Positions 53,858-63,162 are shown, counted from the stretch's first letter. The stretch: 64,000 bases of DNA from JANLYQ01 sp031365725 (GCA_031365725.1 JANLYQ010000006.1:22389-86388); one strand, 5' to 3'. The notes: generated from the sequence alone by a model not told the origin. Translations and numbers: made by a program.

Positions 53858-54271
53858 TCAGCGGATCAGACAGGAGATCCGCGAGCTGCACAGCAGCCGA
53901 CCGGCGTCGTCGGTCACGTCGATCTGCCACTGGGCAAGTGTCTTGCCCAGGTGCAGCGGGCGGGCCGTGCCGGTCACCAGACCCGAGCGGCCGGCACGGT
54001 GGTGGGTCGCGTTGATGTCGATGCCGACGACCGGCCGGTCCGGACCGGCGTGCAGCAGCGTGCCGATCGAGCCGAGCGTCTCGGCCAGCGCGACCGAGGC
54101 GCCGCCGTGCAGCAGGCCGGCCGGCTGGGTGTTGCCTTCGACCGGCATCGTGGCGACGACCCGGTCGGTCGATGCCTGGGTCACGACGATGCCGAGCCGC
54201 CGGATCAACGTGCCCTCCGCCAAGGCATTGAGGGCCTCGACCGACGACCAGTCCTGCTCTGATGAGGTCAT
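53858..54271 (-). CDS. Hotdog-fold PaaI-type acyl-CoA thioesterase
   Basis: A 137-residue hotdog thioesterase: NTQPAGLLHGGASVALAETLGSIGT (the HGG(A/V) active loop with Asp replaced by Glu/His neighbours) and VGIDINATHHRAGRSG. It is the usual neighbour of polA in actinobacteria. ATG 54271 follows TACGAT by six bases, pointing to a leaderless transcript. It is divergent from polA. Confidence 0.9.
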   Translation of the reverse strand: MTSSEQDWSSVEALNALAEGTLIRRLGIVVTQASTDRVVATMPVEGNTQPAGLLHGGASVALAETLGSIGTLLHAGPDRPVVGIDINATHHRAGRSGLVTGTARPLHLGKTLAQWQIDVTDDAGRLLCSSRISCLIR

Positions 54272-54277
54272 CGCCCG

Positions 54278-54283
54278 ATCGTA
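54278..54283 (-). promoter_or_regulatory. Probable -10 hexamer of the PaaI thioesterase gene
   Basis: On the minus strand TACGAT ends six bases before ATG 54271, which fits a TAnnnT -10 and leaderless start. Confidence 0.4.
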
Positions 54284-54328
54284 GAGACCTCCCTCGGACC
54301 GCGTCCTGGGCCTGTCGGATCCGCGCAC

Positions 54329-54334
54329 TAGGGT
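54329..54334 (+). promoter_or_regulatory. Probable -10 hexamer of polA
   Basis: TAGGGT ends seven bases before GTG 54342, consistent with transcription from the start codon. No -35 matches well. Confidence 0.4.
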
Positions 54335-54341
54335 CGAGCGT

Positions 54342-57044
54342 GTGACCGAGCCGACCCGCAACCGCCTGCTCTTGCTCGACGGTCACTCTCTGGCCTACCG
54401 GGCGTTCTACGCCCTTCCCGTCGAGAACTTCTCGACCACGACGGGCCAGGCCACCAACGCGGTCTACGGCTTCACCTCGATGCTCATCAACGTCCTGCGC
54501 GACGAGGCCCCGACCCACGTCGCAGTGGCGTTCGACGTGTCGCGCAAGACGTTCCGGTCCGAGCTGTTCGCCGACTACAAGGCCAACCGCAGCGCCAGCC
54601 CGGCCGACTTCAACGGTCAGGTCGCCCTGGTGAAGGAAGTCCTCACGGCGCTCCGCATCGCGTCGTTGGAAGCCGAAGGGTACGAAGCCGACGACGTGAT
54701 TGCGACGATCACCGCGCGAGCCGAGCGCGAGGGCTTCGACGTGCTGATCTGCACCGGGGACCGCGACGCCCTGCAGCTGGTGTCCGACCGCGTGACCGTG
54801 CTCTATCCGCGCAAGGGCGTCTCCGACCTGGCTCGCATGACACCCGACGCGGTGCAGGACAAGTACGGCCTGACCCCGGTGCAGTACCCCGACTTCGCCG
54901 CGCTTCGCGGCGACCCCAGCGACAACCTGCCCAACATCCCCGGCGTCGGAGAAAAGACTGCCACCAAGTGGATCGTCGAGTACGGCGGTCTGGATGGTCT
55001 CGTCGAGAAGGTCGACCAGGTGCCGGGCAAAGCGGGCGACGCCTTGCGGGCGCACCTGGCGCAGGTCCTGCAGAACCGTCAGCTGACCGAGCTGGTGCGT
55101 GAGGTCCCGATCGAGGTCATGCCCGGTGACCTGGTGCGCACCAACTGGGAACGCGAGGAGGTGCACCAGGTCTTCGACGCACTCGAGTTCCGGGTCCTGC
55201 GGGACCGGCTCTACGCCACCGTCGAGGCAGCGACTCCTGAGGCGGAGGAAGGCTTCGAGGGCTCGTTCGTCCTCCTCGGCCCTGGCGAGGTGACCGCGTG
55301 GCTGGGTGAGCACGCCGCGGGCGGGCGTCGCACCGGGGTGCACCTGTCCGGCTTCTGGGGGGCGGGCACCGGCGACGTGACCGGGGTGGCAGTAGCCAGC
55401 TCCGACGGCGAGGCGGCTTGGTTCGCCACAGCGTCGCTCGATGCCGACGACGATGCTGCGGTCGCGGGCTGGCTCGCGGACCTCGAGGAGCCCAAGGCCC
55501 TGCATGACGCCAAAGGCCCGACTCTGGCGATGGCCGCCCGCGGTTGGGACCTGTGTGGCGTCACCAGCGACACCGCCTTGTCGGCGTACCTCGCGATGCC
55601 CGACCAGCGCAGCTATGACCTCGCCGACCTCGCGCTGCGCTACCTGCGTCGTGAGCTGCGGGCCGAGGAGGGCGAGGGCGACGGCGGGCAGCTGAGCTTC
55701 GGTCTCGACGGTGACGGGTCGGGCGACGACCGTGCAGTCGCCGAGTCCGATGTGCTCCGGGCCCGCGCCGTCCTCGAGCTGGCCGACGCCCTCGATATCG
55801 AGCTCGAGACCAAGGAGTCGACCTCGTTGCTGCGCGACGTCGAGCTGCCCTTGGTGCACGTGCTCTCGGTCATGGAGCGCACCGGCATCGCGGTCGACGT
55901 CGACCACCTCGAGTCCCTCGAGTCGCACTTCGGCAGCGCGGTCAAGGGGGCAGCCGATGAGGCATACGCCGTCATCGGCAAGGAGATCAACCTCGGCTCA
56001 CCCAAGCAGCTGCAGGTGCTGCTCTTCGACGAGCTCGGCATGCCCAAGACCAAGCGCACCAAGACCGGCTGGACCACGGATGCGGACGCCTTGCAGTCGC
56101 TGTTCGCCGCGACCGGGCACCCCTTCCTCGAGGCGGTGCTCCGGCACCGGGATGCGACCCGGCTCAAGGTCACCGTCGACGGTCTCCTCAAGACCGTTCG
56201 CGACGACGGGCGCATCCACACGACGTTCAACCAGATGATCGCCGCGACCGGTCGGTTGTCCTCGACCGACCCGAACCTCCAGAACATCCCGATCCGCACC
56301 GAGGAGGGCCGACGCATCCGCGAGGGGTTCGTCGTCGGGCCGGGCTTCGAGTCGCTGCTGACCGCGGACTACAGCCAGATCGAGATGCGCATCATGGCTG
56401 ATCTGTCGGAGGACACCGCCCTGATCGAGGCATTCCAGTCCGGTGAGGACCTGCACGCGTTCACCGCCTCGCGCGTCTTCGGCGTCGAGCCCGGCGATGT
56501 CACGCACGAGCAACGCGCCAAGATCAAGGCAATGAGCTACGGCTTGGCTTACGGCCTCAGCGCCTTCGGTCTGTCGCGTCAGCTGTCTATCGGCACCGAT
56601 GAGGCCAAGGGCCTGATGGACGAGTACTTCCTGCGCTTCGGTGGGGTGCGCGACTACCTGCACGACGTCGTCGACGAAGCCCGCAAGAGCGGGTTCACCG
56701 AGACGGTCCTGGGCCGGCGGCGGTATCTGCCCGACCTCACCAGCGACAACCGCCAACGGCGTGAGATGGCCGAGCGGATGGCACTGAACGCCCCCATCCA
56801 GGGGTCGGCCGCCGACCTCGTCAAGGTGGCCATGCTCGGTGTGCACCGGGCGCTAGAGGCCCAGGGGCTTGCGAGCCGGATGCTGCTCCAGGTCCATGAC
56901 GAGCTGGTGCTGGAGGTGGCGCCGGGGGAGCGGGCCGATGTCGAGACGCTCGTGCGACGCGAGATGGCTGCCGCCCACCAGCTCAAGGTGCCGCTGGACG
57001 TGTCGGTCGGAGTGGGCCGCACCTGGCAGGACGCCGGGCACTGA
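54342..57044 (+). CDS. polA: DNA polymerase I
   Basis: A 900-residue polymerase I. The 5'-3' exonuclease (1-300) has LLLDGHSLAYRAFYAL, EAEGYEADDVIAT, GDRDALQL and the helix-hairpin-helix GDPSDNLPNIPGVGEKTA. A 3'-5' exonuclease-like middle (about 315-470) has lost the DxE motif, so it should not proofread. The polymerase (about 500-900) has motif A LTADYSQIEMRIMADLS, B RAKIKAMSYGLAYG and C LQVHDELVLEV. It fills gaps and removes primers in replication and repair. Confidence 0.97.
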   Translation: MTEPTRNRLLLLDGHSLAYRAFYALPVENFSTTTGQATNAVYGFTSMLINVLRDEAPTHVAVAFDVSRKTFRSELFADYKANRSASPADFNGQVALVKEVLTALRIASLEAEGYEADDVIATITARAEREGFDVLICTGDRDALQLVSDRVTVLYPRKGVSDLARMTPDAVQDKYGLTPVQYPDFAALRGDPSDNLPNIPGVGEKTATKWIVEYGGLDGLVEKVDQVPGKAGDALRAHLAQVLQNRQLTELVREVPIEVMPGDLVRTNWEREEVHQVFDALEFRVLRDRLYATVEAATPEAEEGFEGSFVLLGPGEVTAWLGEHAAGGRRTGVHLSGFWGAGTGDVTGVAVASSDGEAAWFATASLDADDDAAVAGWLADLEEPKALHDAKGPTLAMAARGWDLCGVTSDTALSAYLAMPDQRSYDLADLALRYLRRELRAEEGEGDGGQLSFGLDGDGSGDDRAVAESDVLRARAVLELADALDIELETKESTSLLRDVELPLVHVLSVMERTGIAVDVDHLESLESHFGSAVKGAADEAYAVIGKEINLGSPKQLQVLLFDELGMPKTKRTKTGWTTDADALQSLFAATGHPFLEAVLRHRDATRLKVTVDGLLKTVRDDGRIHTTFNQMIAATGRLSSTDPNLQNIPIRTEEGRRIREGFVVGPGFESLLTADYSQIEMRIMADLSEDTALIEAFQSGEDLHAFTASRVFGVEPGDVTHEQRAKIKAMSYGLAYGLSAFGLSRQLSIGTDEAKGLMDEYFLRFGGVRDYLHDVVDEARKSGFTETVLGRRRYLPDLTSDNRQRREMAERMALNAPIQGSAADLVKVAMLGVHRALEAQGLASRMLLQVHDELVLEVAPGERADVETLVRREMAAAHQLKVPLDVSVGVGRTWQDAGH

Positions 57045-57110
57045 CCATCCGGCGGTGGCTCAGCGACCAGCATGGGCACTGGTGCCTTTGCGCGAAGTAG
57101 TGACGCGAGG

Positions 57111-57237
57111 ACGCGTGTTTCCCGCAAGGACTGTCGGCATCCGTGGTTCTCCTGATAGAAACACGCACGGCTCCTGGTGCTACCGGTCGGTAACCCCCTC
57201 CGCCCCGACCGGGCAGCTGCGCCGACCGCAGGAGCCG
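57111..57237 (+). promoter_or_regulatory. Structured leader with mutually exclusive stems before the surface operon
   Basis: Element 1: GCGTGTTTC (57113-57121) pairs with GAAACACGC (57158-57166), with inner AGGA/TCCT and CGG/CCG pairs. Element 2: CGGCTCCTG (57168-57176) pairs with CAGGAGCCG (57229-57237); inside, CCGGTCGG (57183-57190) can pair with either CCGACCGG (57205-57212) or CCGACCG (57222-57228). No known riboswitch consensus was recognised. It ends 44 bases before the start of the hydrolase. Confidence 0.6.
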
Positions 57238-57281
57238 GGCGGCGATGTGTCTCGCGGCTCCCCTGCTCTGACTGGAGCCCG

Positions 57282-58667
57282 ATGTCCACCACGCTTCGCA
57301 TGCGTCGCCGTGCCGCACTCGGCCTCCTGTCGACCCTGCTAGCGCTGGCGCTGCCGGTCGCATCGCTCGCCCCTGCGGGTGCGGCTGCCGGGGACGCCCC
57401 GGTCCACCGCAGCGGCAGCACCGCGGCCGGGGACTGGGTCCTCGACGCGCCCAGCGCCTTCAACGGCACGTTGCTGGTCTGGTCCCACGGCTACACCTTC
57501 ACCCCTGTCGGCGCGGCCGACGCCCCGACCCCTGAGGTTCGGGACGCCTTGCTGGCGCGCGGCTACGCCCTCATCGGCTCGTCCTACGCCCACGGCGGCG
57601 CGGGGTGGGCCGTGGCCGACGGTGTGCGCGCCGGCGAGGAGGCGATCGGGATCGCCCGCGCCGCGCTCGGCGCTGGTCGGGTGCACCGTGTCCTGGTCTG
57701 GGGCAACAGCCTCGGCGGACTCATCACCCAGACGATCGCCGAACGTAGACCTGACCTCGTCGACGGGGCTGCTCCGCTCTGTGGGGTGCTTGGGGGTACG
57801 AACCTCAACCTCGACCTCGCAATGGACGTCGCCGTCGGAGTCAAGAAGTTCTTCTACCCCCGCCTGCGACTCCACGGCTTCCCCAGCCGGGCCACCGCCC
57901 AGGCGGACTTCGACGGCGCCGCGGCGGCCATCGTCGGCCGGCTCAAGGACCCGGCGACGCAGACCGGCGCCACCGGTCGTGTCCTCGGTCTCGCCGCGTT
58001 GACGGCCACGTCGGCCCGCACCAAGACCTACAACGGGGTGGGGACGGCGACGGCCGTGGCCGCCTCGGTCGAGTCGCTGCTGACCGCACTGAACTACGCC
58101 ACCGTCGGGCGGTGGGACATCGAGTCCCGGGTCGGTGGCAATCCCTCCACCAACCTGGGCACCGACTACCGCAAGCGGGTCACGCCCAGCGCGGTCGAGC
58201 GGTTCACCTCGTTCGGCTTCGGGGCCGGGCTGCTGTCGGCGTACGCCCAGACCTTGCAGACCTACGGCGCCCGGGTGCGCGCCAACCCGACAGCGCGACG
58301 GGTGGCGTCGCAGTTGGGCAATCCCTCCGGGGTGCTGGCCGATCCGACGTTGACGATGCACACCGTCTACGACCCGCTGGTCCTCGTGCAGAACGAACGG
58401 TCTTTCCTGCGCCGGGTCGCTGCGCATGGCGACTCCGCCCGCCTTCGCCAGCTCTTCATCCAGCCGCCGACCTACACGACCGCGGCGCCGTACGGCGCGG
58501 GCCACTGCAACTTCGCCACTGACCAGTACGTCGCCGCGGCGACCGCGCTCGACGGCTGGGTGGCCTCGGGCACGCAACCGACCGCCGACGTCCTCACCGC
58601 CCTCTTCAGCGCACACCCCGGTGCACTGGACCTCACCTACCGTCCGGCCCTCTGGCCGGCTCGCTAA
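57282..58667 (+). CDS. Secreted alpha/beta-hydrolase
   Basis: A 461-residue protein with a signal peptide (about 1-36, LLSTLLALALPVASLAPAGAAA) and an alpha/beta-hydrolase fold. The nucleophile elbow is WGNSLGGL (about residues 142-149) and a late His is in GAGHCNFATDQYV. An oxyanion-type VWSHGYTF near residue 66 matches the family. Substrate unknown: esterase, lipase or peptidase. Start: GGAG eight bases before ATG. It is the first of three closely spaced genes (10 and 4 bases apart) with an elaborate leader. Confidence 0.85.
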   Translation: MSTTLRMRRRAALGLLSTLLALALPVASLAPAGAAAGDAPVHRSGSTAAGDWVLDAPSAFNGTLLVWSHGYTFTPVGAADAPTPEVRDALLARGYALIGSSYAHGGAGWAVADGVRAGEEAIGIARAALGAGRVHRVLVWGNSLGGLITQTIAERRPDLVDGAAPLCGVLGGTNLNLDLAMDVAVGVKKFFYPRLRLHGFPSRATAQADFDGAAAAIVGRLKDPATQTGATGRVLGLAALTATSARTKTYNGVGTATAVAASVESLLTALNYATVGRWDIESRVGGNPSTNLGTDYRKRVTPSAVERFTSFGFGAGLLSAYAQTLQTYGARVRANPTARRVASQLGNPSGVLADPTLTMHTVYDPLVLVQNERSFLRRVAAHGDSARLRQLFIQPPTYTTAAPYGAGHCNFATDQYVAAATALDGWVASGTQPTADVLTALFSAHPGALDLTYRPALWPAR

Positions 58668-58677
58668 GGAGCACGAC

Positions 58678-59262
58678 ATGGCACGCACCGCCCTCGGCGG
58701 CGCCATTCTGGCCGCGATCGCCTTCCTGCTCGTGCTGTTCGGTCAGGCCCTTGGCCTCGAGCTCGAGCAGGTGGCGCTGACCGGCGCTGCGCTCGGCGCG
58801 GTCGTCGCCCTGGTCCCGGACCGAAGCCCGCTGTTCCGCGCCGCGGGAGCCGCTGCCGGCTTTCTGCTGACCTGGGCCGGCTACGGGCTGCGCGCTGGAC
58901 TGCTGCCCGACACCTCGTTCGGTCGGGCCATCGCCGCGCTCGTCGTCGTCCTGCTGCTGATGGGCGTGTCCGTCGCCACGGGCACCCGGCTGCCCCTGTG
59001 GTCGCTGCTGGTCGGTGCGGCGGCGATGGCCGCGGCCTACGAGACCACGTTCATGGTCAACCCGACCGCGTTCCCCTACGAGTCCCCGACAGCGGCCACC
59101 CAGATGGCGTTGGCCGGTGGCATGGGCTATCTCGCGGCAAGCTTCCTCGGGCCAGCGGTTGAGAAGGAACGCGGAGCCGAGCAGGTGCGCCGCTCGCGCA
59201 ACCCCAAGGACGATGCTCCCGCCACGAAGATCGACTCCCTCATGACGAAGAACGAGGCCTGA
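58678..59262 (+). CDS. Small multi-pass membrane protein of unknown function
   Basis: A 194-residue membrane protein with about five hydrophobic segments (RTALGGAILAAIAFLLVLFGQALG, VALTGAALGAVVALVPD and later ones up to residue 160) and a short basic cytoplasmic tail. No family recognised. AAGGAG at 58665-58670 lies in the stop codon region of the hydrolase gene, so the two are translationally linked. Confidence 0.82.
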   Translation: MARTALGGAILAAIAFLLVLFGQALGLELEQVALTGAALGAVVALVPDRSPLFRAAGAAAGFLLTWAGYGLRAGLLPDTSFGRAIAALVVVLLLMGVSVATGTRLPLWSLLVGAAAMAAAYETTFMVNPTAFPYESPTAATQMALAGGMGYLAASFLGPAVEKERGAEQVRRSRNPKDDAPATKIDSLMTKNEA

Positions 59263-59266
59263 CCTG

Positions 59267-61798
59267 ATGCGCATCTCCCGTCCGTTGCTCGCCGCCGTCT
59301 CGGTGGCCACGATTGCCCTCATGGGTCTCGGCTCGGCCGGACCCGCCTTGGCGGCGACCCCGGTTGTCATCACCGACCGGGAGACCGTGCAGGCCTACCT
59401 GTCGCCCACCGGATCGGTGAAGGTCGCGCGGGTGTTCGACCAGGTGACGGCCACCGGCTCGGGCCGGGTCGAGATCGCCAACCCGGTCGGGACCGACGGC
59501 CTGCGCAACCTGGACGGCCTGTCCGGCGTCAGTGTCAAGGACGGCAAGGCCGTAAGCACGATCGACGTGAACGGACAGTCGACCCAGCGCACGGTCAGCA
59601 CCTTCGACAAGCACAAGCTGCCGGTCACGATCAAGGCGCACTTCACCCTGGATGGCAAGACCTATGACAACCCCGAGGACCTCGTCGGCAAGTCAGGCAA
59701 ACTGACCGTCAGCTATCGCATCTCCAACATCACCTCGACCGCGACGACGCTGTCCCTGAAGGACGGCAACGGCAACACCGTGCAGAAGTCCGTGCAGGTC
59801 CCGCTGCCGCTGGTCGGCACCGTCACCACGATCCTTCCATCCGGCTTTTCGTCGGTCACCTCAGACCAAGCGGCGATTGCTGCTGACGGTCGCGGCGCCA
59901 CCAAGCTGACCTACTCGATCACGTTGCTGCCACCGATCGGGGCGGCTGTCACCGACATCGGCTGGACCGCGCAGGCGAGCGACATCGTGATCCCCGCGGC
60001 CACCATCAACATCGCTGTGGTGCAGCCGTTGAAGAACCCGACCCTGGCCTCGGCGGCCAAGAGCTATCAGGGCGGTGCCACGACCGGCGCGACCCTGACC
60101 GCCGGCGCCGAGCAGATCGACACCAACCTGCTCAAGCTGCGGGACGGCGCGAGCCAGCTGCTGTCCGGGCTGCTCCAGCTCAAGGACGGCGCCAACCAGC
60201 TCAACGACGGCCTTGCCAACACGGCAGCCCCGGGCGCCCATCAGCTCGCCACTGGCGCGGGTACGGCGGCCAACGGCGCCAGCAAGCTCGCCACGGGTCT
60301 CTCTGCAGCGGAGACAGGCAGCGCCAAGCTGGCCGGTGGCCTCACCACCTTGGCGGCCGGCAATGCCCGGCTCGCCGAAGGTTTCAACAGCTCCACCGGC
60401 CAGGCGGACCTCGTTGGCGGGTCGCAAGATCTGGCCTCCGGTCTGGGCCTGATCAGCGGCGGTCTTGCTTCTCTCGCCGGCGTCGACGGCCTACCCAAGG
60501 CATACGGGTCGGCGCTCGCCTTGCGGGCCGGTGTCGACAAGATCCTGGCGGGCCTCGGCTCGCCGAGCACCCCCGGGACGATCCTCAACGGACTGGCCCA
60601 GTTGACGGCCGGCAACAGCCAGCTGCAGGCCGGAGTGACCGCCCTCACGGCTGGGGCCAACGGGCTGGCCAGCGCGACTACGGGACTGCCCGCCGCCAAG
60701 GGAGGGGTCGACCAGGTCCGACAAGGGATCATCGACGGCGGTCCGCCCACCGCAGCCGCCGTAGCAGGCATCAAGGGCGCCTTGGCGGCCGTTCAAGGAT
60801 TGGGCACCTGCGACGCCACCTGCCAAGCCAACCTGGCTGGAGCGCAGACCGGCCTCGATACTTTGCTCGCCGGCCTGGGCACGGGCTCGGCAACCGCTGC
60901 CGGTGGCCTGGCCCAGGTATCGGCAGGACTCGCCACCGCGATTGCGGGCGTTGGTGTCGGTTCGACCCCGAGTGCCTTGACCCTGCGTGGTGGTCTGGCT
61001 CAGGTGGCCGGCGGACTCACTGCCTCTGCTGCCGGCTTGGCGCAGGTCACCGTCGGCGTCAACCAGGTCAAGGGCGGCCTGAGCAACCCGGCCTGCGACG
61101 GCAAGAACCCGACGGCGGCAACGAATCCGTGCGGGGTCCGCGAGGGCCTCGGTCTGCTGGCCGACGGCCTTCTGTCCGCGGTGGGCGGGGTCACCCAGCT
61201 CTCTGCGGGTGCCACGTCGGCAGCTACCGGGTCGGGCACCCTGGCCGAGAAGATCGCCGAGGCAGGTGACGGAGCCAGCCAGCTCGCGGCCGGGAGCCGT
61301 ACCGCGGCCACCGGCTCCTCCACCCTGGCCTCGGGCCTCGCCGCGGCCAAGTCCGGCTCGGCCGCCCTCGCTGCGGGCAACGGCAAGATTGCCAAGGGTG
61401 CCGGTGACCTGGCTGTCGGTCTTGACGCGGCCGCCAGTGGCTCGTCGAAGATCGCGGCCGGCCTGGGCACGGCTGCTGCCGGTGCTCCGGCGCTCGTCGA
61501 CGGCGCCGAGCAGCTCAGCACCAAGGGCACCAAGAAGCTCGCCGAGGGAGGCAACGCGACCGCGCTGGACTTCGGCGAGCGCTATGCCGTGCTCGCCGCG
61601 ATGGCTGACCGCACCAAGGACGGCGCGCTGCCGTTCGGTGCTCCCGCCAACGCGGCCAGCGCCTCGGCCGCCTACTCCTTCGAGCTGGCTGCGGCCAGCC
61701 ACGAGGGGTCGCGCAACCTCACGCGTGGGTTACTCGCGATCGCGGCGCTGGGGATCGGGGCGCTCGTCAGCACGGTCGTCCGCACCAAACTGTTCTAG
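59267..61798 (+). CDS. Large cell-surface repeat protein (YhgE/Pip-like heptad repeats) with C-terminal anchor
   Basis: An 843-residue exported protein. Signal peptide 1-29 (ending ALAATP), a beta-rich domain of about 220 residues, then some 500 residues of G-A/S-x-x-L-A-x-G repeats (KLRDGASQLLSGLLQLKDGANQL, LAGGLTTLAAGNARLAEG), and a final transmembrane helix (LTRGLLAIAALGIGALVSTVV). Two Cys pairs (CDATC near 515; CDGKN...PCG near 610) may form disulfides. Such repeats occur in YhgE/Pip and MmpL-associated proteins and form long helical rods. It starts four bases after the membrane protein gene. Function unknown; likely an envelope spacer or secretion partner. Confidence 0.85.
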   Translation: MRISRPLLAAVSVATIALMGLGSAGPALAATPVVITDRETVQAYLSPTGSVKVARVFDQVTATGSGRVEIANPVGTDGLRNLDGLSGVSVKDGKAVSTIDVNGQSTQRTVSTFDKHKLPVTIKAHFTLDGKTYDNPEDLVGKSGKLTVSYRISNITSTATTLSLKDGNGNTVQKSVQVPLPLVGTVTTILPSGFSSVTSDQAAIAADGRGATKLTYSITLLPPIGAAVTDIGWTAQASDIVIPAATINIAVVQPLKNPTLASAAKSYQGGATTGATLTAGAEQIDTNLLKLRDGASQLLSGLLQLKDGANQLNDGLANTAAPGAHQLATGAGTAANGASKLATGLSAAETGSAKLAGGLTTLAAGNARLAEGFNSSTGQADLVGGSQDLASGLGLISGGLASLAGVDGLPKAYGSALALRAGVDKILAGLGSPSTPGTILNGLAQLTAGNSQLQAGVTALTAGANGLASATTGLPAAKGGVDQVRQGIIDGGPPTAAAVAGIKGALAAVQGLGTCDATCQANLAGAQTGLDTLLAGLGTGSATAAGGLAQVSAGLATAIAGVGVGSTPSALTLRGGLAQVAGGLTASAAGLAQVTVGVNQVKGGLSNPACDGKNPTAATNPCGVREGLGLLADGLLSAVGGVTQLSAGATSAATGSGTLAEKIAEAGDGASQLAAGSRTAATGSSTLASGLAAAKSGSAALAAGNGKIAKGAGDLAVGLDAAASGSSKIAAGLGTAAAGAPALVDGAEQLSTKGTKKLAEGGNATALDFGERYAVLAAMADRTKDGALPFGAPANAASASAAYSFELAAASHEGSRNLTRGLLAIAALGIGALVSTVVRTKLF

Positions 61799-61834
61799 AT
61801 CGGAGCACCTCGGGTCGGTCGTTCGGACAGTCGG

Positions 61835-62650
61835 TCACGCGACAGCGGCCGACCCGGGGAGCTCGCAGACGAAGATCGCCGTGCCGGGGATGATCGCGCC
61901 GCGGCGTGGGCTCCAGCCGCCCCAGACCTGGTCGTTGTCGGCCGACCACTCGGGCTCGACGAGGTCGACAAGCCGGAACCCTGCCGCGGTCAGCTCGCGC
62001 ACCCGGTCGCCGAGGGTGCGGTGGTGCTCGACGTATGTTGCCCGCCCGTCAGCGTCCTCCTCGACGTACGGCGTGCGGTCGAAATAGCTGCTGCCCGCCA
62101 CCAGCCCGGCCTCGCCGGGATCGTCCGGAAAGCACCAGCGCACCGGGTGAGTCACCGAGAACACCCAGGTCCCGCCCGGCCGCAGCACCCGCGCGACCTC
62201 GCGCATCACCGCAGCCGAGTCGGCGACGAACGGCACTCCGCCGTACGCCGAGAAGGCGAGGTCGAACGAGGCGTCCAGGAACGGCAGCCGGGCAGCATCG
62301 GCCTGTACCAGCGGCACCACCAGCCCGAGCTCGGCACCCGCCGCCTGACCGCGGCGCAGCATCGCCCCCGATACGTCCAGGGCCACCGGCGTCGCCCCGG
62401 CGACGGTCAGCCAGCGCGAGCACTGCGCGGCACCTGAACCGACCTCGAGCACCCGGCGACCGGCGACGTCGCCCAGCAACCCGGCCGAGGCCTCGGTGAG
62501 CCCTTCGGGTCCCCAGACGAACCCCGCCTCGCCGAGGAAGGCGCCGTGCTCGTCGAGGTAGCCGTCGGCCGCCGCGTCCCACCAGCCACGCTGGGCACGG
62601 GTCGACTCGTCCTGCTCGAGGGCCCGCCGACCGACCCGGTGTGGTTCCAC
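61835..62650 (-). CDS. Class I SAM-dependent methyltransferase
   Basis: A 271-residue protein from GTG 62650 (AAGGA upstream). N-terminal RGWWDAAADGYLDEHGAFLG, motif I RVLEVGSGAAQCSRWL with the acidic end of strand 2 in VALDVSG, then QADAARLPFLDASFDLAFSAYG (motif II and III region). This is the family of small-molecule methyltransferases often found near rpsA in actinobacteria. Substrate unknown. It is divergent from a small basic protein, with a large inverted repeat between them. Confidence 0.9.
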   Translation of the reverse strand: MEPHRVGRRALEQDESTRAQRGWWDAAADGYLDEHGAFLGEAGFVWGPEGLTEASAGLLGDVAGRRVLEVGSGAAQCSRWLTVAGATPVALDVSGAMLRRGQAAGAELGLVVPLVQADAARLPFLDASFDLAFSAYGGVPFVADSAAVMREVARVLRPGGTWVFSVTHPVRWCFPDDPGEAGLVAGSSYFDRTPYVEEDADGRATYVEHHRTLGDRVRELTAAGFRLVDLVEPEWSADNDQVWGGWSPRRGAIIPGTAIFVCELPGSAAVA

Positions 62651-62665
62651 GACGGCAATCCTTCT

Positions 62666-62714
62666 TGATCGTGAGGAATTCCGGCACCTCGCATGCCGAT
62701 CCTCCTCACGATCA
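62666..62714. promoter_or_regulatory. 12-bp perfect inverted repeat between divergent genes
   Basis: TGATCGTGAGGA (62666-62677) and TCCTCACGATCA (62703-62714) are exact complements; inside them CGGCA (62682-62686) pairs with TGCCG (62694-62698). It lies just upstream of the methyltransferase, 16 bases from its start, so it may be an operator or a leader hairpin. Confidence 0.75.
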
Positions 62715-62811
62715 TGTCTCCTACGGGGAGCACGGGTGAGGACGGGGGAGTAGGTTCGACCCCACACCTCCCTCGGCGCATGGTGCGTCCTGGCCGGTGG
62801 GGAGTCCCACC

Positions 62812-62940
62812 ATGGCCGACAAGTCCCCGCGTCAGACCAGCAGCAAGAAGTCCGGCAAGTCGTTGAAGGAAAAGCGGGTGGACAAGAAGGCGAAGGCCGC
62901 CGGCAAGAGCGACACCCCGATCACCGTCCCGCACCGCTGA
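62812..62940 (+). CDS. Small basic protein of 42 residues (conserved in actinobacteria)
   Basis: MADKSPRQTSSKKSGK then a Lys/Arg/Ala-rich stretch and the end ITVPHR, 42 residues. Proteins of this pattern (ADKSPRQ...KKSGKSLKEKR) are widespread in actinobacteria and unassigned. There is no membrane segment. It might bind nucleic acid. AGTCCC lies upstream; no strong ribosome site. Confidence 0.75.
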   Translation: MADKSPRQTSSKKSGKSLKEKRVDKKAKAAGKSDTPITVPHR

Positions 62941-63005
62941 GCCGTCCTCGTGCCAGCAGGGCGCAGCAGCCCGCGGGAGCCCGTCCGAGCGCGGTTACTC
63001 CCGCG

Positions 63006-63035
63006 TTGACCCGCTCTTGCGCGCGCGCGTAGGCT
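63006..63035 (+). promoter_or_regulatory. Probable promoter of rpsA
   Basis: TTGACC (63006-63011), an 18-base spacer and TAGGCT (63030-63035) match the housekeeping consensus. Transcription from about 63042 would give a leader of some 170 bases. Confidence 0.6.
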
Positions 63036-63162
63036 GAGCCTGCGCTACGGGCCTGCGCGTCCTCATCGGAGCAGGTCACGCTCGGCGCGTCACACCACGC
63101 GAGCGTTCCTCAGAGCGGTCCCTGTGGTGCTACGCCCGCCGAAACCGGCCCCCTGTGCGTCC

